A DNA stretch of 26,721 nt from an uncultured Alistipes sp. (GCA_900549685.1 UROX01000013.1:1-26721); one strand, 5' to 3'; counted from the stretch's first letter, positions 14,506-22,824 are shown. Made by a program: numbers and translations. The notes: generated from the letters alone by a model not told the origin.

Positions 14506-15837
14506 CTACTTGATGAAGAACCGGTATATGTCGTTGCCGTTGGCGAAGACGAGCAGAGCCAGCAGAATGAACAGTCCCGCTATCTGGGCGTGTTCGAGGA
14601 ACTTGTCGCTCGGTTTGCGGCGCGTGATCACTTCGACGAGCAGAAACAGTACGTGGCCGCCGTCGAGCGCCGGTATGGGCAGAATGTTGATGACGGCCAG
14701 CATGATCGACAAAAAGGCCGTGATGCGCCAGAATTCTTCCCAGCTCCAGTAGTCGGGGAAGATGTTTCCGATGGCCAGTATCCCGCCGACCGATTTGTAG
14801 GCTTCGGTCTTGGGCGTGAAAATCAGCTTGATCTGTTTGAAATAGCTGCCTATTTCGCTGCCCGTGCGTTTGATTCCCGCCGGTACGGCCTGCCAGAAGG
14901 TATAGTCGTGCGAGCTGAGTTTCATCATCTTGTCCAGCGGAGCGAGGTAGGTGCCTATGGTACCTTCGGGCGACACTTTGACCGGAAGGGTCACTAGCCG
15001 CGTGATACCGGACGAATCTCTCATCAGGCTCAGACGGACGGTATCGCCCTTGCGGGCTTCGAAGGCTTCGCGGTACTGGTCGTAGTAACGGATGGATTCG
15101 CCGTCCAGTGAAATGAACGTGTCGCCGGAGCGTATGCCGGCCCGGGCGGCTTCGCTGTCGGCGAGCACTTCGCCTACGATGAACGGAAACCGTGGAGCCG
15201 CGAAATCGCGCGATTCGATCAGCCGGGCCATCGCCTCCTCGGGAATCTCGATCCTGCGCCGCGTGCCGTCGCGTTCGACGGTCACGTAAGGAGCCTGGTC
15301 GAATACGATCGAAGGGAGCAGCATCATGGCGTTTTCGAGCGGTTTTCCGGCGATATCGACGATTTTGTCCCCGTTTTCGAAGCCCAGTTCCCGTCCCAGT
15401 TCGTTGAACGTGTAACCGTGTTCGACGTCCCGGTTGGCCAGATAGGTCTCGCCCCAGGCGAAGCTGATACCGATGTAGATCATCACGGCCAGCAGGATGT
15501 TCATCAGCACGCCGCCCACCATGATGAGGAGCCGCTGCCATGCGGGTTTGGCCCGGAACTCGTAGGGCTGTGCGGGCTTTTTCATCTGCTCGGTGTCCAT
15601 CGACTCGTCGATCATGCCCGAAATTTTGACGTATCCTCCGAACGGAATCCAGCCTACGCCGTATTCGGTTTCGCCTTTTTTGAACTTGAAGAGCGAAAAC
15701 CACGGGTTGAAGAACAGATAGAACTTCTCGACGCGGGTCTTGAATATCTTGGCGAACGTGAAGTGCCCCAGTTCGTGGATAATGACCAGCAGCGAAAAGC
15801 TCAGTATGAATTGCAGAATCTTGATGAAAATTTCCAT
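14506..15837 (-). CDS. rseP: RIP metalloprotease RseP (site-2 protease)
   Basis: Inner-membrane zinc protease of 443 residues. The family cuts transmembrane segments of anti-sigma factors and of leftover signal peptides. The active-site HELGH is at 21-25 in the first membrane helix (LLVIIHELGHFTFAK). The second zinc-ligand motif PALDGGH is at 389-395, near the C-terminus. Membrane segments flank both motifs (about 8-28, 103-122, 370-395, 420-438). One or two periplasmic PDZ-like regions lie between about 125 and 310, with a GIRSGDTFISLDGE segment typical of PDZ. The start codon complements 15835-15837. It lies 22 nt after dxr and 11 nt before radA. Its target anti-sigma factor is not in the window. 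Confidence 0.96.
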   Translation of the reverse strand: MEIFIKILQFILSFSLLVIIHELGHFTFAKIFKTRVEKFYLFFNPWFSLFKFKKGETEYGVGWIPFGGYVKISGMIDESMDTEQMKKPAQPYEFRAKPAWQRLLIMVGGVLMNILLAVMIYIGISFAWGETYLANRDVEHGYTFNELGRELGFENGDKIVDIAGKPLENAMMLLPSIVFDQAPYVTVERDGTRRRIEIPEEAMARLIESRDFAAPRFPFIVGEVLADSEAARAGIRSGDTFISLDGESIRYYDQYREAFEARKGDTVRLSLMRDSSGITRLVTLPVKVSPEGTIGTYLAPLDKMMKLSSHDYTFWQAVPAGIKRTGSEIGSYFKQIKLIFTPKTEAYKSVGGILAIGNIFPDYWSWEEFWRITAFLSIMLAVINILPIPALDGGHVLFLLVEVITRRKPSDKFLEHAQIAGLFILLALLVFANGNDIYRFFIK

Positions 15838-15859
15838 ATCGCGGAGTTTGTGTTTTCGG

Positions 15860-17017
15860 TTATCGGATCAGGGATTGCGCCGTCCTGCGGGCTTCCCGGT
15901 CCGTCTGTTCGTATTCCTGGAGTGTCCCGCAGCGCGAGATTTCCGTTTTTTCCAACGTCTCGGCGTTGATGCGGGCGATGTCGGTGAAGGCGATGCGACC
16001 TTCGAGAAAGGCGGCCACGCCCACTTCGTTGGCCGCATTGAGCACGGCGCCGCTGTTACCCCCCTGCCGCAGGCATTCGTAAGCGAGCGCGAGGTTCGGA
16101 AAACGGTCGGTATCGGGCCGCAGGAATTGCAGCGTGCCCAATTCGCAGAAGTCGATGCGCGGACCTTCGAGCGGCAGGCGCTGCGGAAAGGTCAGGGCGT
16201 ACTGGATGGGCAGGTGCATGTCCGGTGTCCCGATCTGGGCCTTGACGGCTCCGTCGGCGAACTGTACCATCGAATGGACGACCGATCCGGGATGGATCAC
16301 CACGTCGATCTGTTCCGGCAGAAGACCGAACAGCCAGCGGGCCTCGATCACTTCGAATCCCTTGTTCATCAGCGAGGCCGAGTCGATCGTTACTTTCGCT
16401 CCCATATGCCAGTTGGGATGGGCGAGCGCCTCTTCGACGGTTACTTCGTGCAGTGTCGCCGCGGGACGGTGGAGAAACGGGCCGCCGGAGGCCGTGAGGA
16501 TGACTTTGTCCACGGGCGAGGTCTCGCCGGCGAGGCATTGGAAGATGGCCGAGTGTTCCGAATCGACCGGAAGGATGGGCGCATTGTGCTGCCGGGAGAG
16601 TTCTGTGACGATCTCTCCGGCCACGACGAGGCACTCCTTGTTGGCCAGAGCGACTTTTTTGCCGTGGCGCAGCGCATTGGCCGTCGGGAAGAGTCCGCTG
16701 TAACCGACCAGCGCCATGACGACCGTATCGACGCTGTCCGAAGCCACGACCTGTTCGACGGCATCGCTGCCGGCGTACACCTTGACGGGCTGATCTTCGA
16801 GGGCTTTTGCGAGGGCCGGGTAGTAGGTCTTGTCGGCGACGACTACGCTGTCCGGCTGGAATTCGACGGCCTGTCGGGCCAGCATTTCCCAGTTCCTGCG
16901 GGCCGTGAGCGTGGTGATTTCGAAGAGATCGGGGTATTGCCGGACGATGTCGAGCGTCTGGGTTCCGATCGAACCCGTCGATCCGAGTACGGCTAAACGT
17001 TGTTTCTGTCGTGTCAT
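15860..17017 (-). CDS. dxr: 1-deoxy-D-xylulose 5-phosphate reductoisomerase
   Basis: Cytoplasmic enzyme of 385 residues that rearranges and reduces DXP to 2-C-methyl-D-erythritol 4-phosphate with NADPH, the committed step of the MEP isoprenoid pathway. The NADPH loop GSTGSIG is at 12-18. The metal ligands are D152 and E154 in PVDSEHSAIFQ and E225 in MNKGFEVIEA, with substrate contacts N218 and K219. The catalytic loop region PNWHMG is at 201-206. The length is typical. It sits between the LytM-like gene (69-nt gap) and rseP (22-nt gap), all on the minus strand, so it is probably transcribed with them. Its presence indicates isoprenoid synthesis by the MEP rather than the mevalonate route. Confidence 0.97.
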   Translation of the reverse strand: MTRQKQRLAVLGSTGSIGTQTLDIVRQYPDLFEITTLTARRNWEMLARQAVEFQPDSVVVADKTYYPALAKALEDQPVKVYAGSDAVEQVVASDSVDTVVMALVGYSGLFPTANALRHGKKVALANKECLVVAGEIVTELSRQHNAPILPVDSEHSAIFQCLAGETSPVDKVILTASGGPFLHRPAATLHEVTVEEALAHPNWHMGAKVTIDSASLMNKGFEVIEARWLFGLLPEQIDVVIHPGSVVHSMVQFADGAVKAQIGTPDMHLPIQYALTFPQRLPLEGPRIDFCELGTLQFLRPDTDRFPNLALAYECLRQGGNSGAVLNAANEVGVAAFLEGRIAFTDIARINAETLEKTEISRCGTLQEYEQTDREARRTAQSLIR

Positions 17018-17086
17018 ATGGTCTTTCGCGGGGCACGGTCGGCCCTTCGGTTCTTTTGTCCTTTTGTCGCCGGAAGTCCCGGTCGG

Positions 17087-17962
17087 TTAAAAAACGATGT
17101 ATCTTTCGGGATCGACCGGCGAGCCGTTGTGCCAGAGTTCGAATCCGAAAAGTTTCTTGGGTCCTTCTGTCGTTCCTCCGTTCCCGGCATAACCGATGAT
17201 TTCGCCTCCCGAAACGCGTTCGCCCGCTTTTTTCAGCAGCCGGGCGTTGTGCCGGTAGACCGAGATCATGTTGTCGCCGTGCTGGATGTAGACGACGAAT
17301 CCCTCTTCGGGTGTCCATCCCGACGAGACGACGGTGCCGTCCATGACGGCCATCACCTGCTGGTCGTCGGTCGTCGCCAGACTGATGCCGTTGCGGCCGT
17401 CCGCCGGATCGAATTTTTCGGCGATCACGCCTTTGACGGGCGAATGGAGTTCCATCGTGCTGCGCAGATTTTTCCGTACCGCATCCGGGTCGTCGAGGCT
17501 GTACGTTCCTCCGCTTCGCTCCATCTGACTCCTCAGAGCCGAGTCTTCGGCGATTGCGGCGATCGTCGTCCCGTTGCGGAACGACGATGAATCCGGGTCG
17601 CGGAGGTCGTTGCGCGTGACGGGATTCTTCCCGGCCATAATCAGTGCGATATTCTCGCTGTATACCTGCATGTTGCGCAGTTCCATCTCGAGCGAATCCA
17701 GCCGCATGATGTTCTCGACGAGCATCGTGCGCGACCGGCTGCCCGGATAGCCCGGCACGAGGTCCAGTATCGGCGTGTAGGCTACCGTCGTGGTGACGAT
17801 GATGAACAGGATCAGCACGAAGGCCAGCAGACCCGCCAACAGGTTCAGCGGACTGATATACATATACCACACTTCCGAATCGGTGTGCCGGTTGCGCACG
17901 CTGAGCCGGTGTTTTTCCCGCAGGTGGCGGATCAGATAAGCGAAGTTTTTCCTGAGATTCAT
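17087..17962 (-). CDS. Membrane-anchored LytM/M23-like protein with degenerate active site
   Basis: Protein of 291 residues with a basic cytoplasmic N-terminus (1-36), one membrane helix (about 37-61), a helical, probably coiled-coil segment (about 78-150), and a LytM/M23 domain (about 170-291). Active M23 peptidases bind zinc through an HxGxD-type pair and an HxH pair. Here the first pair is replaced (R190 and S194 in GRNGIS), and HxH is L271 and G273 (LFGFELWHNGSPVDP). Only the YxH histidine, H238, remains. The fold is clear, but zinc catalysis is unlikely. By analogy with EnvC and NlpD it may activate cell-wall amidases or act as a scaffold; that is inference. It is the first gene of the run that continues with dxr, rseP and radA, and has its own -7 element 24 nt upstream. 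Confidence 0.88.
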   Translation of the reverse strand: MNLRKNFAYLIRHLREKHRLSVRNRHTDSEVWYMYISPLNLLAGLLAFVLILFIIVTTTVAYTPILDLVPGYPGSRSRTMLVENIMRLDSLEMELRNMQVYSENIALIMAGKNPVTRNDLRDPDSSSFRNGTTIAAIAEDSALRSQMERSGGTYSLDDPDAVRKNLRSTMELHSPVKGVIAEKFDPADGRNGISLATTDDQQVMAVMDGTVVSSGWTPEEGFVVYIQHGDNMISVYRHNARLLKKAGERVSGGEIIGYAGNGGTTEGPKKLFGFELWHNGSPVDPERYIVF

Positions 17963-17986
17963 GTCGCAAGGCCGGATTACGGTTTA

Positions 17987-17994
17987 CAAAGGTA
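17987..17994 (-). promoter_or_regulatory. Bacteroidota -7 element for the LytM-like, dxr, rseP, radA run
   Basis: The minus strand reads TACCTTTG, matching TAnnTTTG, 24 nt upstream of the LytM-like start at 17962. A minus-strand TTTG at 18009-18012 is only 14 nt away, shorter than usual, so the -33 element is uncertain. Confidence 0.5.
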
Positions 17995-18068
17995 ATAATT
18001 TCCCGTCCCAAACGCCATGCCCCGTCGAATTAAGCCGGTGAATTTCGAGGGGTTTTGTCGGGCCGGAT

Positions 18069-18098
18069 TTTGAAAATGCGTTATAAAGTGTAAATTTG
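18069..18098 (+). promoter_or_regulatory. Bacteroidota promoter for the nucleotidyltransferase-galM group
   Basis: TTTG at 18069-18072 and TAAATTTG at 18091-18098 are separated by 18 nt, close to the phylum norm of 19-21. The next supported start codon is at 18225, which leaves a leader of roughly 120 nt with no recognised riboswitch. Confidence 0.65.
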
Positions 18099-18224
18099 CG
18101 TAACGCTTTCGTCACATATAACGGTTGCACGGGGCGTTTTATTCTATGTGTGCCGGTCGAAGGCCGGGAAGCGGAGCGGCCGGAGCCGTCCCGCGGATTG
18201 AAATTTAATTCGTATTTTCCGAGT

Positions 18225-19142
18225 ATGGTAAAACCTACACTTTTGGTTCTTGCGGCGGGCATGGGTTCCCGCTACGGATCGCTCAAACAGATGGACGGCG
18301 TGGGTCCCAACAAAGAGGCCATCATCGACTATTCGATCTACGACGCCGTGCGGGCCGGTTTCGGTCGCGTGGTTTTCGTGATCCGTCACCTTTTCGAAAA
18401 GGAATTCCGTGAAATCTTCACGCCCGAACGTTTCGGCGGCCGTATCGACGTCGATTTCGTGTTTCAGGAACTCGATAAGCTGCCCGCCGGTTTCACGTTG
18501 CCCGCCGACCGAGTCAAACCGTGGGGTACCAATCATGCCGTGATGATGGGAGCCGAAGCGATCGGCGACGAGCCTTTCGCCGTCATCAACGCCGACGACT
18601 TCTACGGCGACGATGCCTATCGCACGATGGCCGACTATTTGCGCAGCGTGGCCGGACAGAAAAACCACTACTGCATGGTGGGCTACGAGATTCAGAATAC
18701 GCTCTCGGAGCACGGGGCCGTTTCGCGCGGCGTGTGCGGCGTGGACCGCAACGGCAACCTCACCTCGATGGTGGAGCGTACCCGAATCGAACGTCGGGAG
18801 GACGGTCGCATCGCCTACGAGGACGAACGCGGCGAATGGGTGCCGATGGCCGACGATACGCCCGTGTCGATGAACATGTTCGGCTTCACGCCCGACTATT
18901 TCAAGTATTCCGAGGATTATTTCAGCACCTACCTCAAAGACAATATCGACAATCCCAAATCGGAGTTCTACATTCCGACGATGGTGAACAAACTGGTTTC
19001 GGACGGCAAGGCCCAGCTCCGCGTGCTGCGCAGTTCGGCCCGGTGGTTCGGCGTGACGTACAAGGAAGACCGTCCCGCCGTCGTGGAGCGTATCGCCAAG
19101 CTGGTGGAGGCCGGGGTATATCCCGCCAAACTGTGGGAATAG
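18225..19142 (+). CDS. Sugar-phosphate nucleotidyltransferase-like protein (NTP_transferase fold)
   Basis: Protein of 305 residues with the Rossmann-like nucleotidyltransferase fold. The N-terminus VLAAGMGSRYGSLKQ (residues 8-22) is the pyrophosphorylase loop LAAGxGxRxG...K that binds NTP, and INADDFYGDD (about 121-130) supplies the metal-binding Asp. The family includes UTP-glucose-1-phosphate uridylyltransferases and relatives, but the middle and C-terminal parts do not let me assign the sugar or the nucleotide. The ATG at 18225 was chosen because it opens directly into the motif-bearing strand; the open frame from 18096 begins inside the promoter with no family similarity. It heads the plus-strand sugar group, with galM 80 nt downstream. 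A role in activating a hexose phosphate is inferred from fold and neighbours. Confidence 0.85.
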   Translation: MVKPTLLVLAAGMGSRYGSLKQMDGVGPNKEAIIDYSIYDAVRAGFGRVVFVIRHLFEKEFREIFTPERFGGRIDVDFVFQELDKLPAGFTLPADRVKPWGTNHAVMMGAEAIGDEPFAVINADDFYGDDAYRTMADYLRSVAGQKNHYCMVGYEIQNTLSEHGAVSRGVCGVDRNGNLTSMVERTRIERREDGRIAYEDERGEWVPMADDTPVSMNMFGFTPDYFKYSEDYFSTYLKDNIDNPKSEFYIPTMVNKLVSDGKAQLRVLRSSARWFGVTYKEDRPAVVERIAKLVEAGVYPAKLWE

Positions 19143-19170
19143 CCCGCTGCGATGTATGAACGGCCGGCTT

Positions 19171-19196
19171 CCCGCCGGCGGGGACTGCGGTCCCGC
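19171..19196. repeat. GC-rich inverted repeats between the nucleotidyltransferase gene and galM
   Basis: CCCGCCGGCGGG (19171-19182) is a perfect palindrome. Overlapping it, GCGGGGAC and GTCCCGC can pair around TGCG with one bulged G (19179-19196). No T-tract follows. It could attenuate transcription or stabilise mRNA between the genes. Confidence 0.4.
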
Positions 19197-19222
19197 AAAT
19201 GATAAAAAAACGTCCGACCGTT

Positions 19223-20275
19223 ATGGATATAGAACAGAACATCTGGGGATTCACTCCGCAAGGCGAGGCGGTGATCCTCTATAAAATGACCAATGCCAAA
19301 GGTGCCTCGGTGAAGCTGACCAACATCGGGGCGGCCGTCGTGTCGATCGAAGTGCCCGACCGCGAAGGCCGTATGGCCGATGTCACGCTCGGTTACGACG
19401 ATTTCCGGAGCTACTTCAACGACGGTCCCTGCATGGGCAAGACGGCGGGACGTTTCGCCAACCGCATCGGATTCGCCCGTTTCGAACTCGACGGCAGGGA
19501 ATACCGTCTGACGCCCAACTGCGCCGGACGCCATCATCTGCACGGCGGCGGCGAAGGCGGTTTTGCCAACAAATTGTGGGACAGTAGGGTGGAGACCGAC
19601 CGGGTCGTGTTCTCGCTGCTGAGTCCGGATGGCGATCAGGGTTATCCGGGCGATTTGAATGCCGAGGTCGTGTACGACTGGAACGACGACTGCGAGCTGG
19701 AAATCACGCTCTATGCCGCCACGTCGGCCCCTACGGTGGTCAATCTGACGAATCATGCCTATTTCAATCTCTGCGGCGAGGGAGGAGACGCTCTTTCCAA
19801 TGAGTTGCAGCTTCATGCGAGCCATTACCTCGAAACCGATGCGGACCAGATCACCACGGGCCGTCTGGTGCCCGTCGAGGGAACGCCGATGGATTTCCGG
19901 GAGGCCAAGCCGCTCGGCCGGGACATCGAAGCCGACTACGAGGCCCTGCGTTTCGGGGCAGGTTACGACCATTGCTGGGCCATCGACGGTTGGGAGCCGG
20001 GACGTCTGACCGATTTCGGTTCGCTGTACGATCCCGTGAGCGGCCGCCGTCTGACGATCCGATCGACCCAGCCCGGCGTGCAGATCTATACCGGCAACTG
20101 GCTCCAGGGGGCGCCGCGCAGCCGAAGCGGCCGCGAATACCGCAACCGTGACGGCGTGGCCATCGAGTGCCAGGCTTTTCCCGACAGCCCCAACAAACCC
20201 GAATTCCCGTCGGCCGTGCTGCGTCCCGGCGAGGTGTACAGGCAGACGATTCTCTACCGGTTCGACGCCGAATGA
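19223..20275 (+). CDS. galM: Aldose 1-epimerase (galactose mutarotase)
   Basis: Enzyme of 350 residues from this start that interconverts alpha and beta anomers of aldoses such as galactose and glucose. Family motifs are present: NRIGFARF near 84-91, GRHHLHGG with H104, H105 and H107, the catalytic-acid histidine H178 in NLTNHAYFNL, the GYDHCWAID segment near 251, and the catalytic base E315 in VAIECQAFPDSPN. An earlier in-frame ATG at 19199 would add eight residues (MIKKRPTV); I prefer 19223 because 19199 directly abuts a GC-rich hairpin. No signal peptide is seen. It lies 46 nt before the sugar transporter gene, so mutarotation and sugar uptake are probably co-expressed. Confidence 0.94.
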   Translation: MDIEQNIWGFTPQGEAVILYKMTNAKGASVKLTNIGAAVVSIEVPDREGRMADVTLGYDDFRSYFNDGPCMGKTAGRFANRIGFARFELDGREYRLTPNCAGRHHLHGGGEGGFANKLWDSRVETDRVVFSLLSPDGDQGYPGDLNAEVVYDWNDDCELEITLYAATSAPTVVNLTNHAYFNLCGEGGDALSNELQLHASHYLETDADQITTGRLVPVEGTPMDFREAKPLGRDIEADYEALRFGAGYDHCWAIDGWEPGRLTDFGSLYDPVSGRRLTIRSTQPGVQIYTGNWLQGAPRSRSGREYRNRDGVAIECQAFPDSPNKPEFPSAVLRPGEVYRQTILYRFDAE

Positions 20276-20321
20276 TCCATACCGAAAACAAATAATCTAA
20301 AACTCACAAAAACAGAAAATT

Positions 20322-21563
20322 ATGACCGAACAGAAAAAACCGAATTACACGTTCGCGCTGACGGTGATGATCGTGCTGATGTTCCTGTTGGGATTCATCA
20401 CGACGATGAACAACTCGATGATCGCCTTCTGCAAGGAGGCTTTCAGCCCGCTCGACGACGTGAAACTGCAATTGATCAATACGGCGTTCTTCGGAGCGTA
20501 TATTTTCTCGATTCCGATCGCGGGACTGCTCAAAAAGATCGGTTATAAGACTTCGTTGATTTTGGGTGTCGTGATGATCGGCCTCGGGATGGCGCTGAAC
20601 TATTTTGGCGTACAGGCGGGCTTCTACGGTTTCCTGTGCTGCATGTTCGTCGTGGCGTTGGGCATCGTGTTGCTGCAGGTAGCGCTCAACCCTTACGTGC
20701 TGGTGCTCGGTCCGGCCGAAACGGCGGCCAAACGACTGACGATCAACCAGACGTTCAACTCGCTGGCTACGTTCGTGGCGCCGCTGTTCGTGTCGATGAT
20801 CATCGTCTCCAACGGTTCGTACAACGTTTCCCAGATTCAGGTTCCTTTCCTCGGACTGGGTATCTTCGCCATCGTGCTGGGCCTGATCGTCACCTTCCTC
20901 AAGCTGCCGGTCATCAAGGAGGAGGAACAGGCGGTCGAACAGGGAAAAACCTATAAGACGAGCGCTTTCAAATACCCGCACGTCATGCTGGGTGCGCTGG
21001 GTATCTTTACCTACCTCGGCGTCGAAGTCGGCATTCCGAGCTTCTTCCCGGCCAAATTCGCCGCGCTGGGTCTCAGCATCGCCGATCAGCCGAGCCTGCA
21101 GTCGCTTTTCGCTGCACTGGACCTGAATCCGACCGACCCCACTTCGCTGCTGTCGCTCTACTGGGGCGGGCTGCTCGTGGGACGGGCCTTCGGCTCGGCC
21201 GTACTCAGCAAGTTCAGCGCCCGTGCGGCGCTGACTGCCAGCGCGCTGCTCTCGGCCCTGTGCCTGCTGCTGTCGTTCGTCACGTCGGGCTGGCTGTCGC
21301 TGACGCTCTACATCGGAACGGGTCTGTTCCATTCGATCATGTGGTCCTGCATCTTCAGCCTCTCGTCGGTCGATCTGGGTCCGAACATGAAACAGGCTTC
21401 GGGAATCATCTGCACCGGCGTGATCGGAGCCGCCGTACTGATGCCCGTCATGGGCGGCGTGCAGAAAGGGTTCGGCCTCGTGCCTGCTCTCTGCTGTCTG
21501 TTCGTCTTCTACGCCTACATGATCTGGTTCGCGCAGAAAGGCTCGAAAATCCGCACCGAATAG
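20322..21563 (+). CDS. Sugar:proton symporter of the FucP/GluP MFS family
   Basis: Integral inner-membrane transporter of 413 residues with about twelve hydrophobic helices, beginning near 12-32 (ALTVMIVLMFLLGFITTMNN). The segment FITTMNNSMIAFCKEAF followed by LINTAFFGAYIFSIPIAG is characteristic of the fucose/glucose/galactose branch of the major facilitator superfamily. So is the pattern ALNPYVLVLGP-TAAKRLTINQTFNSLAT, given here in two parts. The start lies behind a 46-nt AT-rich leader without a Shine-Dalgarno site, after galM. Pairing with a mutarotase points to uptake of glucose or galactose, but the substrate cannot be fixed from sequence alone. A TTCG-loop hairpin (21593-21617) follows the stop. 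Confidence 0.93.
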   Translation: MTEQKKPNYTFALTVMIVLMFLLGFITTMNNSMIAFCKEAFSPLDDVKLQLINTAFFGAYIFSIPIAGLLKKIGYKTSLILGVVMIGLGMALNYFGVQAGFYGFLCCMFVVALGIVLLQVALNPYVLVLGPAETAAKRLTINQTFNSLATFVAPLFVSMIIVSNGSYNVSQIQVPFLGLGIFAIVLGLIVTFLKLPVIKEEEQAVEQGKTYKTSAFKYPHVMLGALGIFTYLGVEVGIPSFFPAKFAALGLSIADQPSLQSLFAALDLNPTDPTSLLSLYWGGLLVGRAFGSAVLSKFSARAALTASALLSALCLLLSFVTSGWLSLTLYIGTGLFHSIMWSCIFSLSSVDLGPNMKQASGIICTGVIGAAVLMPVMGGVQKGFGLVPALCCLFVFYAYMIWFAQKGSKIRTE

Positions 21564-21592
21564 GTCGCCGGGCATTCGCCCAACGATACGAC

Positions 21593-21617
21593 CGGCCGCT
21601 CCTTCGTGGGGCGGCCG
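21593..21617 (+). terminator. Strong hairpin after the sugar transporter gene
   Basis: CGGCCGCTCC (21593-21602) and GGGGCGGCCG (21608-21617) form a 10-bp stem with one T-G wobble and a TTCGT loop, 29 nt after the stop codon. There is no T-tract, so termination may be incomplete and the downstream gene may be partly co-transcribed. Confidence 0.45.
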
Positions 21618-21690
21618 TCGTCGCATCGGGACCTCCGGGGTGCTTGGAACAGTTCTTGCGTGTCGGTGCGTAAAGCCAAAAGCAAGAACG

Positions 21691-22674
21691 ATGAGAAAAA
21701 GGATACTGGTGACCGGGGGAGCCGGGTTTATAGGCAGCCATCTGTGCGAACGCCTGTTGGCGGACGGTAACGAGGTGATTGCCCTGGATAACTATTTTAC
21801 GGGCGACAAACGCAATGTGGAACACCTGTTGCACAATCCGATGTTCCGTATGGTGCGGCACGACATTACGTTCCCCTATTTCGAGGAGGTGGATCAGATC
21901 TACAACCTGGCCTGTCCCTCCTCGCCGCTCTATTACATGCACGATCCGGTGATGACGCTCAAGACCTCGCTCATCGGTGCGGTCAATGTGCTCGAGGTGG
22001 CCAAACGGATGCAGGCCCGTATCGTGCAGGTCTCTTCGTCGAAAGTGTACGGGAGGGTGGAGGTGCCGCTCATTTCCGAGCAGTACCGCGGAAACGTCAA
22101 TCCCATCGGGGAAAGAAGCGCGTATCAGGAGGGAAAGCGGGCCGCCGAATCGATTTTCGCGGCCTACCGCAACCAGTACGGCGTGGATACCCGAATCGTC
22201 CGGCTGTTCAACGTATACGGTCCGCGCATGTCGCTCGAAGGTGGAAAGGTCATTCCGAATTTCATTCGAAGCGCGCTCTCGGGCGAAAACATCTCGATTC
22301 GCGGAAACGGCATGCAGACCCGTTGTTTCCTGTATATCGACGATGCGGTGGAGGCGCTCATACGGACGATGAACGCGGACGGAGATATGTCGCGCCCGGT
22401 CAATATCGGCAGTGCGGACCCGATCCGGATCGATGCATTGGCCGAGGACATCATCAACCTGACGGGCAGTCCGTCGAAAGTGACGCTGCTCGATTTGCCG
22501 ACCGAGAGTTCGCTCCGCAGCGTGCCCGACATCGCGTATGCCCGGCAACGGCTGGGCTGGGAACCGCTCGTTCCGATCGAGGAGGGACTGATCCGGACAA
22601 TGGCCTATTTCGAGAAGCGGATGCGTTCCGAGAGCCGTATCTACCCGTTTTTCAGTTGGGCCGAGATGATGTGA
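21691..22674 (+). CDS. UDP-glucuronate decarboxylase-like NAD-dependent sugar epimerase
   Basis: Extended short-chain dehydrogenase of 327 residues. The NAD loop GGAGFIG is at 9-15. The segments NLACPSSPLYY, GNVNPIGERSAYQEGKR (with Y145 and K149 of the YxxxK dyad), LFNVYGPRM and GMQTRCFLYIDDAV closely follow bacterial and animal UDP-xylose synthases, which oxidise, decarboxylate and re-reduce UDP-glucuronate. The usual STSEVYG is SSSKVYG at 115-121: Lys118 stands where the family has Glu. Function may therefore differ. The ATG at 21691 gives MRKRILVTGGAG and was preferred to an open frame from 21640. It is the last gene of the plus-strand sugar group, followed by a strong terminator. A UDP-xylose, epimerase or dehydratase role all remain possible. 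Confidence 0.85.
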   Translation: MRKRILVTGGAGFIGSHLCERLLADGNEVIALDNYFTGDKRNVEHLLHNPMFRMVRHDITFPYFEEVDQIYNLACPSSPLYYMHDPVMTLKTSLIGAVNVLEVAKRMQARIVQVSSSKVYGRVEVPLISEQYRGNVNPIGERSAYQEGKRAAESIFAAYRNQYGVDTRIVRLFNVYGPRMSLEGGKVIPNFIRSALSGENISIRGNGMQTRCFLYIDDAVEALIRTMNADGDMSRPVNIGSADPIRIDALAEDIINLTGSPSKVTLLDLPTESSLRSVPDIAYARQRLGWEPLVPIEEGLIRTMAYFEKRMRSESRIYPFFSWAEMM

Positions 22675-22771
22675 TTCGGGATACGGGGTGCTTCGGCCGG
22701 CTGTGTCCGCATACGGTTTCCCTGCCGGCAGTTTTCTCTCGATATTGAAAATGGCTTTTTCTCATAAAGAA

Positions 22772-22809
22772 CCGCTCTTACTGTTTTTATCGGTAAGAGC
22801 GGCTTTTTT
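22772..22809 (+). terminator. Intrinsic terminator of the plus-strand sugar group
   Basis: CCGCTCTTAC (22772-22781) pairs perfectly with GTAAGAGCGG (22793-22802) across an 11-nt loop, followed by C and six T residues (22804-22809). The A-rich flank on the left (AAAGAA, 22766-22771) may let it also stop minus-strand transcription. Confidence 0.88.
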
Positions 22810-22824
22810 ACGGTTTCGACCGTA
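22809..22824. repeat. Small TTCG-tetraloop hairpin next to the terminator
   Basis: TACGGT (22809-22814) pairs with ACCGTA (22819-22824) around TTCG. It starts inside the last T of the terminator tract and may be a back-up structure. Confidence 0.4.

Noticed and set aside
22772..22802. Inverted repeat considered as an attachment site or element end
   Set aside because: The stem is followed by a T-tract and sits just after a gene group, which fits an intrinsic terminator. No integrase, transposase or target duplication is near.
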